Source: CAYOEZ01 sp964402955
Lineage (GTDB): Bacteria > Chloroflexota > DTOL01 > DAOUCN01
NCBI GenBank assembly: GCA_964402955.1
Contig: CAYOEZ010000059.1
Location: forward strand, 1 to 22,114
Length of the DNA stretch: 22,114 bases
Direction of reading: 5' to 3'
Part shown: piece by piece, positions 1 to 6,694 of the stretch
How the letters are laid out: each line of letters starts with the position of its first letter
Position numbering within the stretch: position 1 is the first letter of the stretch
Notes under the pieces: model-generated
What the model saw: the letters and a program-made list of their open reading frames with translations, nothing else
The model's database searches: none
Told to the model about the DNA's origin: nothing
Position numbers and translations under genes: made by a program

Positions 1-67
1 TGTCCAATGTCCACATGTCAGCGTCGTCCATCTCGGCAACAGCAAGGTAGTGCGCATCAAGCGTCAT
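1..67 (-). other. Possible PIN-domain (VapC-like) C-terminal fragment, runs off the left edge
   Basis: An open frame on the minus strand starts at an ATG at 67-65 and is still open at base 1. It reads MTLDAHYLAVAEMDDADMWT and then LD. The DAHYLA...A(D/E)(M/L)WTLD pattern resembles the end of PIN-domain toxins of the VapC type, where YDA.YLALAE...A.L.T.D contains late conserved acidic residues. This frame overlaps the last nine bases of nrdR and its stop codon in another phase. Only 22 codons are visible, so it may be a genuine small gene, a decayed PIN remnant, or chance. The family resemblance is an inference from a short motif. Confidence 0.3.
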
Positions 68-554
68 CCACAGGCAGCTTGAGCTGCGCCTGCTCCTCCA
101 GCCGCTTTCTCTTCCAGTCCTTGAACTCCTCGACTTCCGCCAGCAGCGAGTCCACATCCTGGAAACGGCGGTACACGGACGCAAAGCGCACATATGCAAT
201 GTCATCGAGCAGCATCAGGCGGCTCATCACCATCTCACCGATCTGCTGCGACTCTACTTCTGGCTGCCCCAGCCCTCGCAGCTCGTTCTCGACGCGCGAA
301 ACCAGGTCTTCGATTTGCTCGACAGAGAAGGGACGCTTGTGACAGGCCCGCCGAATGCCGTCGAACAGCTTGCGCCGGTCGAATTCTTCACGCCGCCCAT
401 CGCGCTTTATGACCAGCAGCGCTGTTTCGAGCCGCTCGAATGTCGTGTAGCGGCGATGGCACGACAGGCACTCCCGCCTGCGCCGCACGGCATCGGACAA
501 CTCCCGAGAATTGACAACCTTCGCATCAGAATGACCACAATACGGGCACTTCAT
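57..554 (-). CDS. nrdR: Transcriptional repressor NrdR (ribonucleotide reductase regulator)
   Basis: NrdR represses ribonucleotide reductase genes in response to nucleotide (ATP/dATP) status. The 165-residue product begins MKCPYCGHSD. It has a zinc ribbon with C3, C6, C29 and C32, the RRYTTFE stretch typical of the family, and then an ATP-cone domain from about residue 45 to 135 (VIKRDGRREEFDRRK onward). The length matches the usual 150-170 residues. The ATG at 554 was chosen because family members start directly at MxCPxCG; an ATG nine bases upstream (563) would add only MAN. The gene lies downstream of ftsZ but has its own consensus promoter (838-866) and a leader of about 276 nt with strong hairpins, so it may be controlled separately from the division genes. 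Confidence 0.95.
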   Translation of the reverse strand: MKCPYCGHSDAKVVNSRELSDAVRRRRECLSCHRRYTTFERLETALLVIKRDGRREEFDRRKLFDGIRRACHKRPFSVEQIEDLVSRVENELRGLGQPEVESQQIGEMVMSRLMLLDDIAYVRFASVYRRFQDVDSLLAEVEEFKDWKRKRLEEQAQLKLPVDDA

Positions 555-593
555 GTTTGCCATCCCAGACCACGAGGACATACAAATGCGCTT

Positions 594-621
594 GACTACG
601 TCAGCCAGGAGCGACGTAGTC
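594..621 (-). repeat. Hairpin C in nrdR leader
   Basis: Perfect 9-bp inverted repeat (GACTACGTC at 594-602 and GACGTAGTC at 613-621) with a 10-base loop. It lies 39 bases upstream of the nrdR start on the transcribed strand. No T-tract follows, so it does not look like a terminator. Confidence 0.6.
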
Positions 622-684
622 GTTGAGCGGAGCGCCCGACTACCGCCAGGCACACCTGACCAGAAAAGGAGAGTGGCCTTCTGA

Positions 685-737
685 GGAAAAGCAGAGCAGA
701 CGGAAGCTAAGGTCACGCTTTAGTCCTCCGTCTGCTC
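685..737 (-). terminator. Hairpin B in nrdR leader with weak T-tract (possible attenuator)
   Basis: Perfect 11-bp inverted repeat (GAGCAGACGGA at 694-704, TCCGTCTGCTC at 727-737). The 22-base loop itself contains a CTAA/TTAG pairing. On the minus strand the stem is followed within three bases by four T residues (690-687). The geometry resembles a weak intrinsic terminator inside the leader, but the T run is short, so the terminator function is uncertain. Confidence 0.4.
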
Positions 738-782
738 CATAGATAAGAGACTCCTTCACGCAACTGGTCGGCCAGATAGCGT

Positions 783-820
783 CAGATATGGCATAGAACG
801 TAAGTTCCATACAATATCTG
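783..820 (-). repeat. Hairpin A / dyad at the start of the nrdR transcript
   Basis: Imperfect 38-bp palindrome with CAGATAT at one end and ATATCTG at the other, around a four-base loop. As RNA, 16 of 17 positions can pair, counting two G-U wobbles. It begins about ten bases after the predicted transcription start, so it could be a 5' stabilising hairpin, an operator dyad, or part of a leader RNA switch. AT-rich half sites such as ACAATATCTGG weakly resemble NrdR boxes, but this is not a confident match. Confidence 0.6.
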
Positions 821-837
821 GCTCTCCTGATAACAAA

Positions 838-866
838 ACTATACCATAGCGTTTGCATCCTGTCAA
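838..866 (-). promoter_or_regulatory. Sigma70-type promoter for nrdR
   Basis: On the minus strand a perfect TTGACA (-35, 866-861) is separated by 17 bases from TATAGT (-10, 843-838). The predicted start is near 831, leaving about 276 nt of leader before nrdR at 554. The stretch 555-914 contains no credible gene, only this promoter and three hairpins. Confidence 0.8.
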
Positions 867-914
867 TAGAATTCCGGACACCCAACCTTAAGAGCTGTAA
901 CGTCTCGCGCCACC

Positions 915-2009
915 CTAGCCGGCGGCGCTATTGCCACGACGCTTGGCCTCACGGCGCAGGAATGCCGGTAGCTCAACATCTGAATCAGCCACGTATTGCA
1001 AATCCTTGATGCGCAGAGGGCGCACCTTGCGCAGCACGTCCGCCTGCCGCCCGTTGAACCCGGTGGCGATGACAGTGATGCGGACCTCGCCCTGCATGCG
1101 CGGGTCGATGACTGCGCCGAAGATGATGTTGGCATCGGGATCGGCCGCCGCCGCCACAACCTTGGCTGCTTCATCGACCTCGTGCATCATCATGTCAGCG
1201 CCGCCCGTAATGTTGAACAGAATGCCCTTGGCGCCATCGATCGACTTGATGTCGAGCAACGGGCTGGTGATCGCCTGCTGCGCGGCCTGCACGGCCCGGT
1301 TCTCTCCCGTGCCGTGGCCGATCGCCATCAGGGCCGAGCCGCCCTCGGCCATGATCGTCTTGACATCGTTGAAGTCCAGGTTGATCAAACCCGGCACAGT
1401 AATGAGCTCGGAGATACCCTGGATGCCCTGGCGCAGCACCTCGTCGGCTATCTTGAACGCCTCGATCATGGGGGTTTTCTTGTCCAACTGCAAGAGCGAG
1501 TCGTTAGGGATCACGATCAGCGTGTCCACTTTCTCACGCAGGTTGGCCAGGCCTTCTTCTGCTGCCTGGCAGCGGCGCGCCCCTTCAAATCCGAAGGGCC
1601 GGGTCACGACGCCGATCGTCAGCGCGCCCAGTTGCTTGGCAATCTGGGCCACGATTGGCGCAGCGCCAGTACCGGTGCCCCCGCCCATGCCGGCCGTAAT
1701 GAAAACCATGTCAGCGCCAGTCAACGCTTCCGTAATGAGGTCGGCCGATTCCTCGGCTGCCTTCATACCGATCGTCGGGTTGCCGCCCGCCCCGAGGCCC
1801 TTGGTGATCTTCTCGCCCACGCGCAGTTTCACCGGCGAATTGCTCATCATCAGAGCCTGCGCATCCGTGTTGACAGAGATGTACTCAACACCGCGAATGT
1901 CCGCCTCGATCATCCGGTTCACGGCATTCTGCCCCGCACCGCCGATTCCGATCACCTTGATGTGGGCGAAGCCTTCCGTTGGATTTGGCTCGAACTTTGG
2001 CTCAAACAT
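915..2009 (-). CDS. ftsZ: Cell division protein FtsZ (tubulin-like GTPase)
   Basis: FtsZ polymerises with GTP into the Z-ring at the inner membrane and organises the division machinery. The 364-residue protein has the N-terminal nucleotide-binding core (VIGIGGAGQNAVNRM from about residue 19), the tubulin signature GGGTGTG at 109-115, and the catalytic T7 loop NLDFNDVKTI at 210-219. The linker after the core is short (about 25 residues). The conserved C-terminal peptide DVELPAFLRR (344-353), which binds FtsA and other partners, is present and basic residues follow it. The ATG at 2009 has AAGGAG seven bases upstream. The gene lies 28 bases after ftsA, so the two are probably co-transcribed. No clear terminator was seen between ftsZ and the nrdR promoter. 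Confidence 0.98.
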   Translation of the reverse strand: MFEPKFEPNPTEGFAHIKVIGIGGAGQNAVNRMIEADIRGVEYISVNTDAQALMMSNSPVKLRVGEKITKGLGAGGNPTIGMKAAEESADLITEALTGADMVFITAGMGGGTGTGAAPIVAQIAKQLGALTIGVVTRPFGFEGARRCQAAEEGLANLREKVDTLIVIPNDSLLQLDKKTPMIEAFKIADEVLRQGIQGISELITVPGLINLDFNDVKTIMAEGGSALMAIGHGTGENRAVQAAQQAITSPLLDIKSIDGAKGILFNITGGADMMMHEVDEAAKVVAAAADPDANIIFGAVIDPRMQGEVRITVIATGFNGRQADVLRKVRPLRIKDLQYVADSDVELPAFLRREAKRRGNSAAG

Positions 2010-2037
2010 TGTGTTCTCCTTTTCCCCCTCGTACGTC

Positions 2038-3288
2038 CTATCCGTGTGAACCGAACGCTCGACCTAACCCTGAAAATATCGTGTCCAGTGACTCACGGAA
2101 CCTTTTCCACAGCGACCCCCCGCTATCCTGCTCCTCGCCGCCAACTTCGTCGTGAGTCAGCCCCCACTTGAGCAAGCCGACGCCGCACGTGTAGGCCGGG
2201 CTAGAGATGGTATCGACCACGCCACCAATGCCCTGCGCTGTGCCAATACGTACGTTCAAGCCAATGATCTCACGGCCCATTTCGGCCATGCCCGGCAGCT
2301 CGGCGCCTCCCCCCGTCAGCACCACGCCGCCTGGCAACAGCCCATCGTGTCCCGACTTCTTCACCTCATTTAGGATCATGGCAAATATCTCTGCCACACG
2401 GTCCTCGATGATTTCGCACTCCCGCAGCCGCGAAACTGTCCGGCTGTCCGGCCCACTTCCAGGAATTTCGACCGTCTCCTGTGGATCAACCATGCTCGAA
2501 ACCGCATGGCCGTAGCGCACCTTGATGTCTTCCGACACGCTGAAGGGCAGTCGCAGACCCACCGTCAGATCGTTGGTAATGTGCATCCCACCGACTTTCA
2601 GGACAGTTGTGTAGAAGGGCGTCCCCTCGCTGTAGATACATAGGCCAGTTGTCCCACCGCCAATATCGGCAACGACAGCCCCCATGTCCTTCTCGTCCTG
2701 CGTGAGCACCGCTTCTGCGGCCGCCAGAGGTGCAGCCACCATCTCCCGGGCATCGATGCCGGCCTGCGCCAGCGCGCGGCGCAGATTCTGCAGCGCCAGC
2801 GACGATGCCGTGATAATGTGTGCCTCGACTTCCAGCCGGAAACCGAACATCCCCACCGGGTTGGGCACACCCTCTTGTCCATCCACGATGAAGTAGCGTG
2901 GAATGACGTGCAAGACTTCTCGATTGCTCACCAGCGGCACTGCCCGCGCCGCTTCAAGCGCACGCGCCACGTCTTGCTCCGTGATCTGGTGATTGGGGCG
3001 AGACACGGCCACAACGCCACGGCTGTTGACCGAGGAGATATGGCTTCCTGCAATGCTCACCTCTGCGCGGTGTATCTCATATCCGGATACCCGCTCGGCC
3101 CGCTCAACAGCCGCTGTGACCGTGCGCGCCAACTCGTCCATGCTCACGACCATGCCACGCTTCACGCCGTGAGCCGGTGTCGTCCCTGAGCCGATCACAC
3201 GCAGGCTGTCCTCAGGAGGCGCCTCGCCGACCAGGACACACACCTTATGGTCGCCAATGTCAATCGCAACAATTACCTCATTATCCAC
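2038..3288 (-). CDS. ftsA: Cell division protein FtsA (actin-like Z-ring membrane anchor)
   Basis: FtsA is an actin-fold ATPase that tethers FtsZ to the membrane and recruits later division proteins. The 416-residue product has the phosphate-1 loop near residues 8-20 (AIDIGDHKVCVLVG), the 1C subdomain in place of actin 1B, the phosphate-2 motif VADIGGGTTGLCIY, and the adenosine motif LTGGGAELPG. Its C-terminal segment LWKRFRESLDTIFSGLGRAF looks like the amphipathic membrane-targeting helix. The start is GTG at 3288, with a GGGGAGGGG-type ribosome site directly upstream. The DIGDHKV loop has Asp-His where many homologs have Thr-Ser/Thr. The gene sits 24 bases after sbp and 28 bases before ftsZ. 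Confidence 0.95.
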   Translation of the reverse strand: MDNEVIVAIDIGDHKVCVLVGEAPPEDSLRVIGSGTTPAHGVKRGMVVSMDELARTVTAAVERAERVSGYEIHRAEVSIAGSHISSVNSRGVVAVSRPNHQITEQDVARALEAARAVPLVSNREVLHVIPRYFIVDGQEGVPNPVGMFGFRLEVEAHIITASSLALQNLRRALAQAGIDAREMVAAPLAAAEAVLTQDEKDMGAVVADIGGGTTGLCIYSEGTPFYTTVLKVGGMHITNDLTVGLRLPFSVSEDIKVRYGHAVSSMVDPQETVEIPGSGPDSRTVSRLRECEIIEDRVAEIFAMILNEVKKSGHDGLLPGGVVLTGGGAELPGMAEMGREIIGLNVRIGTAQGIGGVVDTISSPAYTCGVGLLKWGLTHDEVGGEEQDSGGSLWKRFRESLDTIFSGLGRAFGSHG

Positions 3289-3312
3289 AGCCCCTCCCCC
3301 CAGATGCAGAGC

Positions 3313-3642
3313 CTACTTGATGATGTGCCGCCGAATGATCGCCAGGTTGTTGAAGAGACGTGTCCCAAACACCACAATGGCAGCAATGGACAGATCGACG
3401 CCAAGGCGATCCCCAATGAATGTCAAGAACGCAGCCAGGACCATATTGACGAAGAACCCGGAAAGGAAGATGCGGCTCTCAAATTGGCCATCCAGATCGG
3501 CCCGCCATGCCCCGACCACCGAGTCAAACGCAGCTAGCATGGCCAGCGCCGTGTAGCGCGCCCACTCAGGCGGCACTTGCAGCGACAAAACCAAACCCAG
3601 GACAATCCCGGCCATCAGGCCAATCAGCGGCAATGCTCTCAT
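3313..3642 (-). CDS. sbp: Small basic family membrane protein (Sbp, DUF1290)
   Basis: A 109-residue integral membrane protein starting MRALPLIGLMAGIVLGL. It has three hydrophobic segments (about 3-20, 27-45 and 57-75), the motif FDSVVGAWRADLDGQFESRI in the middle, and a basic C-terminus (NNLAIIRRHIIK). It matches the small basic protein family found beside ftsA/ftsQ in Gram-positive and Chloroflexota-like bacteria; its biochemical role is unknown. The ATG at 3642 was preferred. A longer in-frame GTG start at 3693 would have its ribosome site abutting the start codon and would add a polar 17-residue extension. It lies between ftsQ and ftsA, suggesting a division-linked membrane role. Confidence 0.85.
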   Translation of the reverse strand: MRALPLIGLMAGIVLGLVLSLQVPPEWARYTALAMLAAFDSVVGAWRADLDGQFESRIFLSGFFVNMVLAAFLTFIGDRLGVDLSIAAIVVFGTRLFNNLAIIRRHIIK

Positions 3643-3709
3643 TGTTTCTTCTGCCCATTGTGGCCCGTCTGCCACCTGCGCCGGCAATCTCACTCCCCGG
3701 CAGTGATCA

Positions 3710-4510
3710 TTAGCGGTAACTTGTCATGCTCGGCACGCGCACGTCTATAAAGAGCGCACTGTGGTTGGCCAGTATCCGGCGCAGAGCGTTGACCTGCACC
3801 GTCAGGTCTTCACGGCAGTTGAACAGCGCTCGCCAGGCCTGGTTGCTGACCACAGTCACCTCACCATTGCGCTGGAACTCAAACTCCTGCACCTCACGCG
3901 GCAGCAACAAGCTCAGTTGGTTGGCGCCGCTCAGGGCCGACTTGTCAACCTGGTCGCCCTTCGCGTACACTCGTGCGCTCACATCGCGGATGGTGAGCTT
4001 CTGCTCTGGTTCAATCACCGGTTGATCGCGCACAAAGCCGTTTGCGTCTACCCACAGGGCCTGGCCGCCGGCTATCCAGAGCACCTCAGGACGGGAATCC
4101 TGAACGACAAGCTCGAGGCGATCTGGCAGACTGATACGGGCCTTCACCTGCTGCACGCCCGGGAGCGTCTTTGCCGACGCCTCGATGTCACGAGTGCGCA
4201 ACAGGAAAGCATTGCGCCCACGGACATATCCTACCACATCTTGCAGGTCTTGTGTTGCAGTTCCCTGGTTACCTTTGACGATGACCGACTTGATGCTATA
4301 GTCTGGCAGAATCAGGATGGCCAGCAAGATCACGACCAGGCAGATCGCAGCGAACGCCGCCGCGTTGCGCTGGACGCCCAGGCTGGTCAGGCGGAACCTG
4401 AGCCTAACGCGCTTCAGCGGCGCCGTCACATAGCTCTTCGGGCGCCTGGAACGGTTGCCCAGTTTGGTCTGAGACCTGCGGCGAGCAGGACGACGAACCG
4501 TAGTTTTCAT
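3710..4510 (-). CDS. ftsQ: Cell division protein FtsQ/DivIB
   Basis: FtsQ is a single-pass division protein whose outer domain links the FtsL/FtsB-type coiled coils to the septal machinery. The 266-residue product has a long, strongly basic cytoplasmic tail (residues 1-45, many Arg/Lys), a transmembrane segment at about 50-68 (FAAICLVVILLAILIL), and a POTRA domain starting YSIKSVIVKGNQ and running to about 140. A beta-rich FtsQ domain follows to the end. The ATG at 4510 has GAGAG just upstream, overlapping the end of ddl; the stop of ddl is four bases away. Order and spacing fit the classical ddl-ftsQ-ftsA-ftsZ segment. Confidence 0.9.
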   Translation of the reverse strand: MKTTVRRPARRRSQTKLGNRSRRPKSYVTAPLKRVRLRFRLTSLGVQRNAAAFAAICLVVILLAILILPDYSIKSVIVKGNQGTATQDLQDVVGYVRGRNAFLLRTRDIEASAKTLPGVQQVKARISLPDRLELVVQDSRPEVLWIAGGQALWVDANGFVRDQPVIEPEQKLTIRDVSARVYAKGDQVDKSALSGANQLSLLLPREVQEFEFQRNGEVTVVSNQAWRALFNCREDLTVQVNALRRILANHSALFIDVRVPSMTSYR

Positions 4511-4514
4511 TCTC

Positions 4515-5651
4515 TCACGTCCATGACGTCTTCGTGCGACTGCGGTCGGCGTGACGCTCGAGGGCCAGCGCGATCAGCCGGTCGAGAAGCTCGCTATAGG
4601 CGACGCCTGATGACTCAAAGAGCCGGGCATACATGGATACCGACGTGAAGCCGGGTATCGTGTTCACTTCGTTCAGATAGATGCCCATAAGGTCTTGCGT
4701 CAGCAGAAAATCGGCCCGTGCCATGCCCGCACAATCGAGGCAGAGAAAGGCACGCCGTGCAGTTTCTCGGATGACGTCCGAAACCGGCGCTGGAATGTCG
4801 GCCGGGACCTTCAGTTCTGTGCTCTGGTCAACGTATTTGGCAACGTAATCATAGAACTCCCGCTTGGGAACGATTTCACCACAGACAGAGGTGATCGGGT
4901 CGTCATTGCCCAGAACGCTGCACTCGATCTCTCGCGGCTGGGTCACCGCCCACTCCACCAACAGCTTGCGGTCGTATTGGGCCGCCAGGTTCAGCGCGGC
5001 CGCCAGCTCTTTGCGCTCGTGAGCCTTCGATATACCGACGCTCGATCCCAGGTTGACGGGCTTAACAAAGACCGGGTAGCCGAGCTGCGCTTCGACCATA
5101 TTCAGAATGCGCTGCGGCTCACGCTCCCAGTCGCGTCGCTTCACCAGAAGATCTTTGACAACCGGCAGGCCATACTGGCGGAAGAGGTCTTTCTGCACGG
5201 CTTTGTCCATGCCGACGGCCGATGCCAGAACGCCGGCGCCGACGTATGGGATGCCTGCCATTTCCAGCAGCCCCTGTATCGTCCCATCCTCGCCGTATGG
5301 TCCATGCAGCACGGGAAAGACGACGTCCAGCCTGGGTATGCGCCCACCCGCCTGAACCAGCGGGAACAGGCCACCTTTCTGCACAGAAAGAGCGGTTACG
5401 GCTTTGGGAGCCTCGCCCGGCGTGGCGTCGGCTTGCAGGGCAGCATATTGCGCCGCTGCAGCGTCGGTCAGCATCTTCATCGGTTCGCCGCCCACGAGCC
5501 ATTGGCCTTCCCTGGTAATCCCCAAAGGCACCACGTCATACTTTTTCTTGTCCAGGGCAGCCATCACCGACGCAGCCGACTTAAGCGACACTTCATGCTC
5601 GCCGGAGCGTCCGCCGAATATCACTCCCACCCGCAGCTTGTCACCCAACAC
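4515..5651 (-). CDS. ddl: D-alanine--D-alanine ligase
   Basis: Ddl joins two D-alanines with ATP in the cytoplasm, supplying the dipeptide that MurF adds to the precursor. The 378-residue protein is an ATP-grasp enzyme. Visible features are FGGRSGEHEVS at 12-22, HGPYGEDGTIQG at 116-127, the ATP-grasp strand FVKPVNLGSSVGISKA at 195-210, MARADF at 310-315, and the Mg/substrate site NEVNTIPGFTSVSM at 327-340. The length fits the longer DdlA type. The start is GTG at 5651, or possibly TTG at 5648, which would have better spacing from GAGGAG. The 79-base gap after murB holds tandem and inverted repeats. The last codons lie four bases before ftsQ. Confidence 0.96.
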   Translation of the reverse strand: MLGDKLRVGVIFGGRSGEHEVSLKSAASVMAALDKKKYDVVPLGITREGQWLVGGEPMKMLTDAAAAQYAALQADATPGEAPKAVTALSVQKGGLFPLVQAGGRIPRLDVVFPVLHGPYGEDGTIQGLLEMAGIPYVGAGVLASAVGMDKAVQKDLFRQYGLPVVKDLLVKRRDWEREPQRILNMVEAQLGYPVFVKPVNLGSSVGISKAHERKELAAALNLAAQYDRKLLVEWAVTQPREIECSVLGNDDPITSVCGEIVPKREFYDYVAKYVDQSTELKVPADIPAPVSDVIRETARRAFLCLDCAGMARADFLLTQDLMGIYLNEVNTIPGFTSVSMYARLFESSGVAYSELLDRLIALALERHADRSRTKTSWT

Positions 5652-5691
5652 AGACTCCTCGTGACGAATTGCCCCTCAACGCTGCCCGGTC

Positions 5692-5731
5692 GCGGTCATC
5701 GCACTATGATGACCGCATCTATGATGACCGC
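5692..5731. repeat. Tandem 13-bp repeat with inverted half-copy between murB and ddl
   Basis: CTATGATGACCGC occurs twice in direct orientation (5704-5716 and 5719-5731, 15-bp period). A GCGGTCATC copy in inverse orientation (5692-5700) can form a 9-bp stem with 5708-5716 around a 7-base loop. The last copy reaches the murB stop codon. It is a candidate processing or regulatory structure, and its function is unknown. Confidence 0.6.
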
Positions 5732-6690
5732 TATTGAGCTTGCCAGGGCGGCGGCGTGCTCGGTCGCTCTGGCCACTCGCCAACCACCTCAATCTCCGCT
5801 TCCAGAGCCAGGCCGAATCGTTCTCTCACCACCGCTTGTGCGATGTCCATCAGTGTTCGGACATCCTCGGCCTTCGCCTGGCCCAAATTGATGATGACAT
5901 TGGCGTGCCGTAGCGAGATTTGCGCCTGTCCCAGCCGCAGTCCCTTCAACCCCGCTTGCTCTATCAGATAACCGGCTGGGAAATGCTCGGTGCGCTTGAA
6001 GACGCTACCGGCGCTGGGTTCCACAGGCTGACGATCCCAGCGGCGCTTCGTATACTGCCCCGCCTGCTCTTCCATCGCTTCTCGAGCGCCTTTGTGCAGA
6101 CGCATTTCGACAGAGAGGACAACAGTGCGATCCTCACGCCCGGCGCCCTCGTCCTTGAGCTTGCTGGTGCGGTAGCCAAAGCCGATCTCGGCCGCGCTCA
6201 TGGTCGCAATCTCGTTCCCTGTAGCCATGACTGAAATCTCACGCACCACATCAGCCATGCGCCCGCCATAGGCGCCGGCATTGCCGACGACTGCTCCGCC
6301 GACCGATCCCGGCACGTCGACAGCCCATTCCAGCCCGCTGAGACCACGCCGCGTGCAGTAGCGAGCAACATCGGCCAGTGGTGACCCCGATTCAGCAAAG
6401 ACAATCACGTCGTCGGGCTGATAGCGAACGATCAGGTGCTGTGTGCAGTTCTCGATGACAACGGCGCGTATGCCCGCGTCTGCCACCAGCAGGTTAGCGC
6501 CTTCGCCCACCAGGAAAAACGGAACTCTGGCCATGCGCGCAACACGAACCGCTCCCACCAACTCAATGACGGAGTAGACAGGCACAAATGCATCGGCGGG
6601 ACCGCCAATACGCAGCGTTGTATGCTCAGACATCGGCTCGTTGCAGCGCGCCTCGGGTCCCAACATCTCGCAAATGTCGTCGTAGTCCAT
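5731..6690 (-). CDS. murB: UDP-N-acetylenolpyruvoylglucosamine reductase (MurB)
   Basis: MurB uses FAD and NADPH to reduce UDP-GlcNAc-enolpyruvate to UDP-MurNAc. The 319-residue protein begins its FAD-binding part at NTTLRIGG-like HTTLRIGGPAD (23-33). It has VGEGANLLV at 61-69, the glycine-rich DVPGSVGGAVVGNAGAYGG (125-143), GFGYRTSKLK at 170-179, and QPVEPSAGSVFKR at 221-233 with the proton-donating serine at about 229. The compact FGYRTS region indicates a type II MurB. The ATG at 6690 is preceded by AGAGG, and the murC stop is only four bases upstream, so translation is probably coupled. Confidence 0.96.
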   Translation of the reverse strand: MDYDDICEMLGPEARCNEPMSEHTTLRIGGPADAFVPVYSVIELVGAVRVARMARVPFFLVGEGANLLVADAGIRAVVIENCTQHLIVRYQPDDVIVFAESGSPLADVARYCTRRGLSGLEWAVDVPGSVGGAVVGNAGAYGGRMADVVREISVMATGNEIATMSAAEIGFGYRTSKLKDEGAGREDRTVVLSVEMRLHKGAREAMEEQAGQYTKRRWDRQPVEPSAGSVFKRTEHFPAGYLIEQAGLKGLRLGQAQISLRHANVIINLGQAKAEDVRTLMDIAQAVVRERFGLALEAEIEVVGEWPERPSTPPPWQAQ

Positions 6691-6694
6691 CGTC

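Noticed and set aside
640..885. Minus-strand 81-codon frame in the nrdR leader
   Set aside because: No good ribosome site, its start lies upstream of the predicted transcription start, and the translation resembles nothing; the region is better explained as a structured leader.
931..2171. Two long plus-strand frames antisense to ftsZ
   Set aside because: They are shadows of the ftsZ codons; the products have no family features and no plausible ribosome site.
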